A DNA stretch of 64,000 bases from UBA6614 sp002433235 (GTDB taxonomy: Bacteria > Verrucomicrobiota > Verrucomicrobiia > Limisphaerales > UBA1100), in assembly GCA_002433235.1 (NCBI GenBank), contig DJHS01000020.1, forward strand, positions 1 to 64,000, read 5' to 3'. Position numbers and translations under genes: made by a program. This document shows positions 8,162-16,070 of the stretch, one piece after another; within the stretch, counting starts at the first letter, position 1, and every line of letters starts with the position of its first letter. A model generated the notes under the pieces. That model worked only from the letters and a program-made list of their open reading frames with translations. It had not been told where the DNA came from and did no database searches.

Positions 8162-9535
8162 ATGCGCATCACCAATCTCAACCCGGGTGACGACATCGGC
8201 GCCAGCGCTTGGCTGGTGGAGATTGACGGCCACCGCATTCTGCTCGATGCCGGCACTCATCCGCGCCATGAGGGCCGCGCCGCGCTGCCGTTGTACGACC
8301 AGGTGGCCGGCTTGGAGGTCGACGCCATCGCGTTGTCCCATTGCCATCACGACCACTGCGGCTCGCTGCCGGTTGCGCTGCGCCATTTTCCCCGCGCGAG
8401 GGTGATGATGACCGAGGCGAGTTATTTCATCGTCGAGCGTGTCCTGCACAATTCCGTGAACGTGATGAAAAGCCAGCGTACCGAGCTGGGGATCGCCGAG
8501 TATCCTCTTTACCACCATCGCGAGGTCGATGAGTTGGCGCATCTTTTCCAAGGCTTCAAGTATCGACGCGAGGTGGAGTGGGCTGTGCCCATCGAGGTCG
8601 GCGAACGGTCGTTGCCGACCTTGGAATTTTTCGACGCCGGCCATGTGCTGGGCTCATCGGGCATCCTCGTTCGCGGCCGGAAGGAATCTCTTTTCTACAC
8701 CGGCGACGTCTGTTTTGGGCCGCAGACGATTTTAAACGGCGCCCGGTTTGAGGATGTTCGTGCTGATGTGCTGTTGATGGAGACCACCCGTGGCAGCACC
8801 CCCACGCCTTCGGGTTGGACGCGCGAGGCGGAGATGGACCGACTCATTGCCGCCATCAACCGGGCCTTGGAGGGACATGGCAGCGTGTTGCTGCCTGTCT
8901 TTGCGCTGGGCCGGACGCAGGAAATGCTCGCCCTGCTCGCGCTGGCCATGCAGTCGGACAGGCTGCCACGCCGGCCGGTTTTCATTGGCGGCCTTGGGCG
9001 TGTCTTCACCGAGATTTATGACCTCGAGTCCCACCGCGTTGATCGACAACATCCCGACCTCTCCCTGCACGAGGCGCTGAACCTGACGGTGTTGCGTGAC
9101 GGTGACGTGGACCGAATGAACCTCGGTGGGGGCAAGCTGTTCGTTTGCACCGCCGGCATGATGAGCGAGCACACTGCCGCGCATGACCTCGCCGTGCGCA
9201 TGGCGGGCGATGCGCGTCAATCGGTCTTTTTCGTGGGCTACGCTGATCCCAATTCGCCCGGCGGCCGCTTCAAGGCTAGCCAGCCCGGGGTGCCCTTCCA
9301 TTTCAGTGATAGCGCGGAGAAACTGACGCGCGAGTGTACCATGGAAACCTTCGACCTCACCGCCCATGCGCAACGGGATGAGCTGGCTGATTTCGCTGTT
9401 CGTTTGGATCCTCGCACTATTGTCTTGGGCCACGGTGACCCCGACTCGCGTGACTGGATGGAGGCCACCTTGCGGGAACGCGGCGCCGCCCACACTATTC
9501 ATCAACCCCAGCCCGGCGCAGAGGTGCAGGCCTAG
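8162..9535 (+). CDS. Metallo-beta-lactamase fold, beta-CASP nuclease family
   Basis: 457 residues. The zinc motif HCHHDHCG (around residue 60) is the HxHxDH of the family. Further ligands appear as DAGHVLGSSG and FYTGDV. The inserted beta-CASP domain follows (GSVLLPVFALGRTQEMLALL, PVFIGGLGRVFTEIYD, CTAGMMSEHTA), ending in the histidine motifs LTAHAQRDEL and VLGHGD. This is the architecture of bacterial and archaeal RNA-processing exonucleases/CPSF-like proteins. It most likely acts on RNA in the cytosol; the substrate is unknown. Confidence 0.9.
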   Translation: MRITNLNPGDDIGASAWLVEIDGHRILLDAGTHPRHEGRAALPLYDQVAGLEVDAIALSHCHHDHCGSLPVALRHFPRARVMMTEASYFIVERVLHNSVNVMKSQRTELGIAEYPLYHHREVDELAHLFQGFKYRREVEWAVPIEVGERSLPTLEFFDAGHVLGSSGILVRGRKESLFYTGDVCFGPQTILNGARFEDVRADVLLMETTRGSTPTPSGWTREAEMDRLIAAINRALEGHGSVLLPVFALGRTQEMLALLALAMQSDRLPRRPVFIGGLGRVFTEIYDLESHRVDRQHPDLSLHEALNLTVLRDGDVDRMNLGGGKLFVCTAGMMSEHTAAHDLAVRMAGDARQSVFFVGYADPNSPGGRFKASQPGVPFHFSDSAEKLTRECTMETFDLTAHAQRDELADFAVRLDPRTIVLGHGDPDSRDWMEATLRERGAAHTIHQPQPGAEVQA

Positions 9536-9609
9536 TCATTTCCCGTTTGACCCCGGCGCGGGCCCACGCTAGCCTCTCATCGTACGCAGACGTAATTTTC
9601 ACGGAACCC

Positions 9610-10785
9610 GTGCGTTTAAGCCAAGCCCATTTCCGTTCCGCATTCTCGCTGGTCGAGGTGATGACGGCTGTTTCCCTGCTGGGCCTGCTGGTGGGTTCGC
9701 TCTACTCCAGTTGGACGGCCATTGCGCGATCCACCCATTCCGGCAAGGAAGCAGCTGCCAATGTGCAGCGCGAGCGGGTGGCTTTGCGCGAGGTGGCGGA
9801 ATCCTTGGGCGCGGCGGTGCTCGTGGCCGATGGCGAGGATCGCTATCAGCTCATGGGCGGCTCGCTTCACGGCCAATCCAGACTGAGCCTGGTGCAGCAT
9901 CTGCCAGGGGATCGACCGGGTAGGAACCGGCAGTTCTTTCGGCGCGTGACTTTTTCCGTTGAGCCCTCCGCGGATGGCAGCGAGTGGCAGTTGGTGCGAC
10001 GGGAAACTCCTGTCATCCGTGCCTTGGAAAACCCGCCCCCGGCCCCGCGTGTCCTCGCCCGCCGTGTGCGCCACTTTAGCTTGGAATATTTAGCCGACAC
10101 CGGGCGATGGCAAGCGGACTGGAAGACCCCCGATCTACTGCCCCGCCGCGCGCGCATTCGGATCGGCTTGGGAGCGGGCGCGGAGACGCGTGTGCGTGAG
10201 GTCACCCTGCGGGCTATCGGCTTCGCCCATGGCGGGACACCACCCAAGCGCGTGGTCAACGCCAAGCAATTCGAGGAAAGCGGCTTTCCCGCGGAGGAAT
10301 TGAAGCGGCATGTCTTTGTCATCGACAAGTCTGGCAGCATGCGCCGGCGTGATGTGGGAGACCAGCGCATGACCGTGGCCAAGCAGGCGCTCCTGAACAC
10401 TCTTGCCGGCATGGAGGAGGACCAGGAATTTTATATCCTGTTTTTTAACAACTCGACTGATGCCATGCCCGTGCCCCAGATGCTGAACGCCACGCCGGGC
10501 AACGTGGCCGCCATCAAGGCGTGGATCGAATCGCAGGAACCCCGTGGCGGCACCAGACCCTCCTCTGCCTTGGTGCAGGCCTTTGAGCAGGAGCCGGATG
10601 TCATCTGGTTGTTGAGCGATGGCGAATTCTCGAGCCGCGTGCACAATCTGGCGGCGGATTTAAACGCCAACCGGGCGGTGCGCATCAACACCCTCGGCTT
10701 CGGCAACAAGTGGTACTTTGGCAGCCGATCTCTCCGACAACTTGCCGAGGAGCATGGCGGTGCTTTTACGCTGGTGACACCCTGA
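9610..10785 (+). CDS. Pseudopilin (GspJ/PulJ-like) fused to a von Willebrand factor A domain
   Basis: 391 residues from GTG. This start gives the short basic leader MRLSQAHFRSA before the prepilin-peptidase site A/FSLVEV, with the invariant Glu at mature position 5 and the hydrophobic helix AVSLLGLLVGSLY. An upstream TTG at 9547 would give a less usual leader. Residues about 60-210 resemble minor pseudopilin GspJ (RRVRHFSLEYL, LPRRARIRIGL). From about residue 232 a vWA domain begins with VFVIDKSGSM, an intact metal-ion-dependent adhesion site (DxSxS), later GGTRPSSAL and WLLSDGEFSS. The gene is intact. The combination implies a surface or pilus-tip adhesin/sensor (inference). Confidence 0.85.
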   Translation: MRLSQAHFRSAFSLVEVMTAVSLLGLLVGSLYSSWTAIARSTHSGKEAAANVQRERVALREVAESLGAAVLVADGEDRYQLMGGSLHGQSRLSLVQHLPGDRPGRNRQFFRRVTFSVEPSADGSEWQLVRRETPVIRALENPPPAPRVLARRVRHFSLEYLADTGRWQADWKTPDLLPRRARIRIGLGAGAETRVREVTLRAIGFAHGGTPPKRVVNAKQFEESGFPAEELKRHVFVIDKSGSMRRRDVGDQRMTVAKQALLNTLAGMEEDQEFYILFFNNSTDAMPVPQMLNATPGNVAAIKAWIESQEPRGGTRPSSALVQAFEQEPDVIWLLSDGEFSSRVHNLAADLNANRAVRINTLGFGNKWYFGSRSLRQLAEEHGGAFTLVTP

Positions 10786-10826
10786 AGCTCCTTGCGTCTG
10801 GTGTTGCTTCTCGATAAAAACCGCCC

Positions 10827-11036
10827 GTGAACAAACCAGCTTGGCTTCCCGCTGCACTTGCCTTGGTGCTCCCTGCCTGCACTCCGCCGTCCGACCCGCA
10901 TTCACAGGGCACCAACTCGGCGGCACCCCCGCCCAAGCCGAGACCACCCGCACCGGCGTCGGCCAATGCAACACTACCGGATGTCAACGCGACAGCACCG
11001 GGGAATGGAACCTCGATCGAAGGATCAGGGGGTTAA
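10827..11036 (+). CDS. Small proline/alanine-rich putative lipoprotein
   Basis: 69 residues from GTG. A hydrophobic stretch (WLPAALALVLPAC) ends in a lipobox-like LPAC, less canonical because of the proline, followed by a disordered P/A/N/T-rich tail. Located 41 bases after the pseudopilin-vWA gene. No family recognised. It could be a non-coding open frame, but the signal-like N-terminus supports a gene. Confidence 0.45.
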   Translation: MNKPAWLPAALALVLPACTPPSDPHSQGTNSAAPPPKPRPPAPASANATLPDVNATAPGNGTSIEGSGG

Positions 11037-11040
11037 AAAA

Positions 11041-11117
11041 TGGTGCGCGGTACAAGACTTGAACTTGTGACCCCCACCGTGTCAAGGTGGTGCTCTAGCC
11101 AGCTGAGCTAACCGCGC
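11041..11117 (-). tRNA. tRNA-Val (anticodon GAC)
   Basis: Cloverleaf read on the minus strand: acceptor GCGCGGT/ACCGCGC, D-arm with AGCTCAGCTGGCTAGAGC, anticodon stem CCACC/GGTGG with loop TTGACAC, T-arm ACAAG-TTCAAGT-CTTGT, discriminator A and an encoded CCA end at 11041-11043. The anticodon is GAC (Val, GUC/GUU codons). Confidence 0.95.
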
Positions 11118-11324
11118 CTTTTCCCCGAAAAAACAAACTCAAGGGAAGTTTGCCTTGTTGCCGCAATACAAATGCACTGCAACAATCGAGGAGCCGCGAT
11201 AATGAGGAAAGACGGAGAGAATTCAATCCAAAATCCAATTATACTGAAGTCTCCTCCTGTGTTTCAGCAAGCGTAGGTGATACTCTGGATGCCTTTGGTG
11301 TGACGGTGAATGATGTTCCACTCG

Positions 11325-12728
11325 CTACTCACTCTGGAAGCGGAGTACCTTAACGCGCATCTTTTTCTTGATGACTGCGTATTCCGGATTGCCGCTTTCG
11401 TTGGTCCATTCGTGTGGGTCTTTTTGGTGATCGTACAATTCCTCAGAGCCGTCTTCGTAGCGTAAGTAACGATAGCGTTCGGATTGCGCAGCGGTATTCT
11501 CAGGGCCATAACTGAGGAAGGCCACATCGCGTGTTGCCTTCGGATCTTTCAAGAGAGGCAGAATCGAACGGCCTTCAAGGTGGCTTGGCTTGGGGATGCC
11601 CGCAAAGTCGCAGAGACTTGGATACACGTCGATGTGGGAGATGGGCTGATTGTTGCGGGTGCCGGGTTTGGTTACGCCGGGCAAGACAACCATAAACGGA
11701 ACGCGCGTGGTGTTTCGCCACAGGGCCGCCTTGCACCAGTGCGTCTTCTCGCCAAGGTTCCAACCGTGATCACTGGTGAGCACGATGACTGTTTCACGCT
11801 TGCGAGGATTCTCCTTGAGCGCCTCCAATAAGCGGCCAATCTGGGTATCCACGTAATTGATGCATGCCAAGTACGACTGCACCATGTATTTCCACTCCCG
11901 TTTGCCGCCCAGATGTAAGATTTGTTCGTGCACGGTGCGTGGCTTAAACAAATCCTTATGCGCGTTTGAGCGCGCTAGTGCCTTGCCATAGGCCGGCAGA
12001 TCATCCAAGTCGTCCTTCCGAACCAACGGCAGTTGAATGGATTCAAGCGGAAACTTTTTGAAATAGGCTTTGGGCGCATTGAACGGGCGGTGCGGACGGT
12101 AGAAGCCAATAGTCATCAGCAAGGGCTGGTCGCTAACTTTCTGCCATTCTTTGATTGCCCATTGCGCTACCTTATAGTCCCCCGTTTCTTCCTCAGCGTG
12201 ATTGTGTGGGCCGCCTTCGCCCCAAAGGTTCGCTTTTTCATCGGTGAAATTTCCGCGGACATCTGGCGGGCGATTCAGATAGGCGTCGACGTCCCCCTTC
12301 TGTTTAATAGTGTTGCCATGAGCAACTTTTCCGCCGCTGACAACGCGATACCCGTGCTGCTTAAAGTGTCGTTGTAAGATGATCGGATCCTTCGGCGTGT
12401 TTTTCGAGGTGACCCCCTGCATTGGTTGATCGCCAAAAAACGCCGGCCGGCGAGTGCTGTTAAAATACCTCCCTGTGCTTTTGGGATAGAGCCCGTGCAA
12501 AAAACTGGTCCGGGAAGGGCCGCATTGTGGCGCATTACAGTGTGCATTGGTGAACAAAACGCCACGCGCTGCCAGTGCGTCCAGATTTGGGGTTCTACTC
12601 TGTGGATGCCCGCCCATCACGCCGATCCAGTCGTTCAGGTCGTCAACAACGATAAACACCACATCGGGCTTCTTTGCCGCAAATACTGAACCCACGACAA
12701 CCAACAAGACAATCAACAATCTAATCAT
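11325..12728 (-). CDS. Secreted sulfatase (iduronate-2-sulfatase-like)
   Basis: 467 residues with a signal peptide (MIRLLIVLLVVVGSVFAA). After it come the metal-binding VVDDLNDW (Asp29/Asp30) and the sulfatase signature CGPSR at residues 69-73, whose cysteine would be converted to formylglycine. Later motifs include TSDHGWNLGEK with the metal DH pair and THWCKAALWRNTTRVPF. The arrangement and length match family S1 iduronate-2-sulfatase-type enzymes that desulfate algal or host polysaccharides in the periplasm. Such genes are abundant in marine Verrucomicrobiota and Planctomycetota. The substrate cannot be told from sequence. Confidence 0.92.
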   Translation of the reverse strand: MIRLLIVLLVVVGSVFAAKKPDVVFIVVDDLNDWIGVMGGHPQSRTPNLDALAARGVLFTNAHCNAPQCGPSRTSFLHGLYPKSTGRYFNSTRRPAFFGDQPMQGVTSKNTPKDPIILQRHFKQHGYRVVSGGKVAHGNTIKQKGDVDAYLNRPPDVRGNFTDEKANLWGEGGPHNHAEEETGDYKVAQWAIKEWQKVSDQPLLMTIGFYRPHRPFNAPKAYFKKFPLESIQLPLVRKDDLDDLPAYGKALARSNAHKDLFKPRTVHEQILHLGGKREWKYMVQSYLACINYVDTQIGRLLEALKENPRKRETVIVLTSDHGWNLGEKTHWCKAALWRNTTRVPFMVVLPGVTKPGTRNNQPISHIDVYPSLCDFAGIPKPSHLEGRSILPLLKDPKATRDVAFLSYGPENTAAQSERYRYLRYEDGSEELYDHQKDPHEWTNESGNPEYAVIKKKMRVKVLRFQSE

Positions 12729-12884
12729 TCACCAACTCCAACTAGAGATTCGGTTTCTGCCCGACATCGCTCCCGGTTGTCAAAAAATTTATCGGTCTAA
12801 ATTAAGTAAAAAATTAGCTGCTTGATTGCGCCATTTTCTGCATCACAAAAAATGATGCAAAGAAATTGAGGAATAGCCCCGTAC

Positions 12885-12918
12885 CAAGGTGATGCTTTAC
12901 CATTGAGCTAAAAACCGC
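12885..12918 (-). pseudogene. tRNA-Gly 5'-half remnant
   Basis: On the minus strand the sequence begins GCGGTTTTTAGCTCAATGG and continues TAAAGCATCACCTTG. This is nearly the standard 5' half (acceptor strand, D-arm, start of the anticodon arm) of bacterial tRNA-Gly(GCC). The anticodon and 3' half are lost: GTACGGGG follows instead of CCAAGGTG. It lies immediately 3' of the carbonic-anhydrase remnant. Confidence 0.55.
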
Positions 12919-12924
12919 GTGCGA

Positions 12925-13029
12925 TGGGCGGGTGGCGGTAAAATGGGAATTCCTCGGGTCGGCAACGGGGCCCCGACATTCAGGCTGTGCCTCAGGCAAT
13001 AGGCGGCATATTTCTCCGCCCTTTTGCGG
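12925..13029 (-). pseudogene. Remnant copy of the gamma-carbonic anhydrase 3' end
   Basis: Translated on the minus strand it reads AAYCLRHSLNVGAPLPT, against AAYCLKHKLNVGAPLPT at the end of the intact gene at 15997. Similarity continues beyond the coding end for about 30 bases (ATTCC..TTACCGCC.CCCG). The stop codon TGA of the intact copy is CGA here. There is no 5' part: the frame runs straight into the stop of the pseudopilin-like gene. It is a truncated duplicate in direct orientation. Confidence 0.75.
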
Positions 13030-13030
13030 C

Positions 13031-13816
13031 TCAATCGTTCGGGGTATCAATCACGCCGGAGGCACTGCCCTTGTAGCTGCCACCCAATTCGCTGTGATGG
13101 GCCTTGGTCTTCCAAGCCAAGTCTAAGTCGTTGGATAGGCCAGCGCTGCCGTCGGATTGACCGATCTGGCCGGCGTTGGAGTTCAGGCTCGCCATCACGC
13201 GTGGGTTGGTGGGCTGCTTGCCCGCTCCCAGCCAGTTGGCTTGGACACTAATCGTGGCAGCTGCACCGTTGCCGGTGGATCCGGACAGGTTTTCAGCACT
13301 GATGTTCCGGGTCATTATGAGCACGGTTGAGGGGCGGAGATCATCCGCGCCCTTGCCTCCAGCGTCGCCGCAGCCCACGCCGTAGCTGTGGCCGGCATTG
13401 TCAACCTTGGTTTTGACTTGGGCGAAGTCAATGGTGTCGTTTATCGCCTGTCGCTCAGGATCCAGCGGGGAGACAAGAATTTTTGCCGAGCCGAGGTCTG
13501 ACTTGATGCCAGGATGGGCGAACAGGTTTTGCGTCTCATACACCCATGAGCCGTCGGCGAATCCAAAGCCCTTGCCATGAGCGATCTTGTCGGTATCGGA
13601 CAGCAACCACGGATAGCGGCTGTCGTTATCATTCGCAAAGGACTTGAAGGCGCTGCCAACCTGTCTGAGGTTGCTCACGCACTTGATGCGGTTCGCACGG
13701 GCCTTGGCCTTGGACAGAGCGGGCAGGATGGAAGTGGCCAGAATGCCCGCCAAGCCAATGGGCGGCAGAGTTTCGACCAGGGTGGTGGCAAGGGTTTTTT
13801 TGCGTTTAAATTTCAT
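13031..13816 (-). CDS. Degenerate type II pseudopilin-like protein (DUF1559-like)
   Basis: 261 residues. The N-terminus [17 protein letters not shown] followed by [23 protein letters not shown] matches the prepilin-type proteins common in Verrucomicrobiota, where the usual form is [29 protein letters not shown]. Here the residue normally occupied by Phe is Thr, the site glycine is Ala, and the hydrophobic helix is altered ([13 protein letters not shown]), so cleavage and assembly may be lost or changed; Glu at the +5-like position is kept. The rest is a globular periplasmic domain ending near GVIDTPND. It lies inside a segment bounded by direct repeats and diverges from the GYF gene across an AT palindrome. 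Confidence 0.75.
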   Translation of the reverse strand: [261 protein letters not shown]

Positions 13817-13879
13817 GGTGTTGGTGTGTGGGGCCCCAGCCCTCGTTAAAGCATGGGCTCGCGGGAGCGGTTGCGCAAC

Positions 13880-13905
13880 AATTATTAAAATATATTTTAA
13901 TAATT
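13880..13905. promoter_or_regulatory. 26-bp perfect AT-only palindrome between divergent genes
   Basis: The half-site AATTATTAAAATA is followed directly by its exact reverse complement, with no spacer. Every base is A or T in an otherwise GC-rich region. The centre is about 76 bases from the start of the minus gene and 52 bases from that of the plus gene, and both strands contain TATTTTAAT/TAATAAT tracts resembling -10 elements. It is probably an operator and/or shared promoter core. Confidence 0.55.
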
Positions 13906-13944
13906 CGTTTGCGTCTGCCTGGTGGCAATGTTAAATTCGGAGGC

Positions 13945-15936
13945 ATGAAGTTCTGGCTTTTCCGCGATGGTGACACAGAGGGCCCCTTTACTATTGATGA
14001 ACTGGAAAAACAGCTTGGGGACGGAGGGCTGACCTTGGAGGATCAGGTTTGTGCCATGGGCGAGAAGGAGTGGCAGCCGCTTTCCTCCATTCTTTCGCCA
14101 CCTTTGCCGCCTGAGAGTGTTGAAGCAGCCCCGTCCGTGGACGATGCATCGCGGATAATTGAGGATCTTCCGGCCGCGCCTGCGGTTCGCCGCCAGAAGG
14201 TTGCGCTTCTGGCCATCGCGGCTGTCGTGGTAGTGACCGGCATTGCGGCAACTTTCATTTTCCTCTTTGACACGCCTTCCCGGCCCCTGCCCAAAACCGC
14301 CAGCTATGTGCCCGAGGAAAGTGCGTTGGTGGTGACCGCCCACGTGGGGGATTTGCTTGAGAAAAGCAAGATCAGCGATCTGATGAGCAAAGGTATCCTG
14401 CAGGAAATGTCCATGCCCCGGCCTGTCAGGAAGAAGATCGAGGATCTGTTCGAAAGCCCATCCGAGTATGGCCTGAACATGATGGAGCCGGTGTATTTTT
14501 TCATGATGCCTGATCCCCTTGGGGCCAGTTATCCGGCGTTTGTCTTCACTATCCCCATTGTCTCGCGGGAGAACTTTCTGGATGGCCTTGAGGATATCGT
14601 GACCATCGAGGGGCGGCCGGATAGGCTATTGATAAAGCTCATTGATGAGCTCAAGAAAATGGATACGGTTTCACCTGAGGATGAAGTGGCTTTCGGTATT
14701 AATGATGAGGTGTTCGTGGTGGTAATTCAGGACATCCCCTATAGCGAGCGCAGGTCGAGGGAAGAAGGCGTGCTGGCCGAGGTGGCTGAGGCCGTGCTTG
14801 AGGGTGGTGAAGGTTTGGCGGCGGCAGATGACAGTTTCCATGAGCACCAGACGACACTGTTTGACGTGGGTGCTTGGGTGAACCTTGGCGGTTTGATGGA
14901 GATGGTTCCCGCTGAGGAACTCGAGGATGAGTTTGGGCAACTGGGTGATCTGGAAAAACTCAAGAGTTTCCAACTGGCTGGCGGCATCCATTTTGGACAG
15001 GGTGAGATCACCGGAGATATGGCGATGTATTATGATGAAAAACTGCTGGGGGACTGGGGCGGCGGGGGTCTTGGCAGCGAATTGTTAAATGCCGTCCCCG
15101 AGGATTCCATCATGGCCTTCTCCCAATCCATGGACATGGAGGTGGTTCAGAAATGGTTTGATGACCGGCCGGGCATCAAGGGAGACATGGAGGAGGCCTT
15201 GCAGTCGGGGCTGGGCATGTCGCTCGAAGAGGTCTTGGGCGCGTTTGGGGGCGACTTGGTGTTTGCCCTCACCGGCATTGAAATGGTCGAGACTCGGTGG
15301 GGTGGGCGCACACCCCAACCGGCCATCCTTTTTGGAGCCACTATCAAGGACGAGGATCGAGTGAGAAAAATTTTGGCTGAGCCCGCGAGGGAACTGATGA
15401 AGGAATCAGGTGCTCCCATCCGTCTGGTTATGCGCGACAACGCATTTTTCTTTTGCTCCCCGGAGGATCGACGTGGTCTGGAAAAGAACGGTGCAGTGGG
15501 CGATCCTATCTCCGGCGAGAAATACAACCTGCTGGCCGACAACGACTCGGGTCTTTTCGTGGATTCTGAGGAACTGACAAAAAGCTTGGCCAGATTGGCC
15601 GGGGACGATGAGGAGATGGGGTTTGTTTTGGACTCAGCTGAGGATCTCGGGCTGGCAACGCTGACTTGGAACACTGAGGCGGGTGCCCAGAAGATTTGGG
15701 CCCGAATAAAAACGTCCAAGGCGGATAAGAACAGCCTCGAGCAGATCATAGACTCCGCCTTCAGTGCGGCAATAGCCGCCCAACGGCGAATACGTGAGTG
15801 GGAGGATAATTTTCCCATTGATGAGGCAGCAAGTGAGTGGGAAGGTAATTCTGATGAGGGAGAGATGCCAGAACCAGAGATAAAGGAACCAACGGCACCG
15901 AAAGAAGCCCATCCATTCAAGGGGAAGGGATTTTGA
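13945..15936 (+). CDS. GYF_2-domain membrane-anchored protein
   Basis: 663 residues from ATG 13945, preceded by a CGGAGG ribosome-binding site that fixes the start. Residues 1-50 form a GYF_2 domain (MKFWLFRDGDTEGPFT, CAMGEKEWQPL). A transmembrane helix at about 87-109 (VALLAIAAVVVVTGIAATFIF) follows a short linker. A large exported region of some 550 residues comes next, rich in Asp/Glu, with repeated AFSQSMDMEVV and ALTGIEMVETRWGG-type segments of DUF3352-like appearance (tentative). The C-terminus is acidic and Pro-rich. GYF_2 domains in bacteria are thought to bind proline-rich peptides. Role unknown. Confidence 0.8.
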   Translation: MKFWLFRDGDTEGPFTIDELEKQLGDGGLTLEDQVCAMGEKEWQPLSSILSPPLPPESVEAAPSVDDASRIIEDLPAAPAVRRQKVALLAIAAVVVVTGIAATFIFLFDTPSRPLPKTASYVPEESALVVTAHVGDLLEKSKISDLMSKGILQEMSMPRPVRKKIEDLFESPSEYGLNMMEPVYFFMMPDPLGASYPAFVFTIPIVSRENFLDGLEDIVTIEGRPDRLLIKLIDELKKMDTVSPEDEVAFGINDEVFVVVIQDIPYSERRSREEGVLAEVAEAVLEGGEGLAAADDSFHEHQTTLFDVGAWVNLGGLMEMVPAEELEDEFGQLGDLEKLKSFQLAGGIHFGQGEITGDMAMYYDEKLLGDWGGGGLGSELLNAVPEDSIMAFSQSMDMEVVQKWFDDRPGIKGDMEEALQSGLGMSLEEVLGAFGGDLVFALTGIEMVETRWGGRTPQPAILFGATIKDEDRVRKILAEPARELMKESGAPIRLVMRDNAFFFCSPEDRRGLEKNGAVGDPISGEKYNLLADNDSGLFVDSEELTKSLARLAGDDEEMGFVLDSAEDLGLATLTWNTEAGAQKIWARIKTSKADKNSLEQIIDSAFSAAIAAQRRIREWEDNFPIDEAASEWEGNSDEGEMPEPEIKEPTAPKEAHPFKGKGF

Positions 15937-15968
15937 GAATGGAAAAGAGGACTGGGTGCTTTACAGAG

Positions 15969-16070
15969 TGACGGGCGGCGGTAAGTTTGGAATTTCTCAG
16001 GTCGGCAACGGGGCGCCGACATTCAGTTTGTGCTTCAGGCAATAGGCGGCGTTGTCGACGTACTTTTGCG
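15969..16070. repeat. Direct-repeat partner of the 12925-13029 remnant
   Basis: The 3' end of the intact carbonic-anhydrase gene plus about 30 bases downstream matches 12925-13029 in the same orientation. Only scattered substitutions occur over the stretch from GCCGCCTATTGCC to TTACCGCC. Just beyond it, GTAAAGCACC (minus strand, near 15955-15965) may be what is left of the same tRNA-Gly arm. The two copies flank the genes at 13031-15936. Confidence 0.7.

Larger units (their letters stand above)
12729..13030. other. Gene-free stretch holding tRNA and carbonic-anhydrase remnants
   Basis: Between the sulfatase and the pseudopilin-like gene no intact reading frame is supported. The right two thirds consist of a degraded 5' half of a tRNA-Gly and a copy of the 3' end of the gamma-carbonic anhydrase gene (listed separately). 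The left third is AT-rich and contains short TGATG/CATCA complementary tracts around 12840-12855, which could form a weak hairpin. Confidence 0.6.

Noticed and set aside
7349..8644. A 431-residue minus-strand frame opposite the secreted protein and beta-CASP genes
   Set aside because: His/Gln/Arg-rich shadow of two supported genes, with no recognisable motif.
11118..11324. A small gene between tRNA-Val and the sulfatase (67 residues, plus)
   Set aside because: No ribosome-binding site, no motif, and it runs into the opposite-strand sulfatase end.
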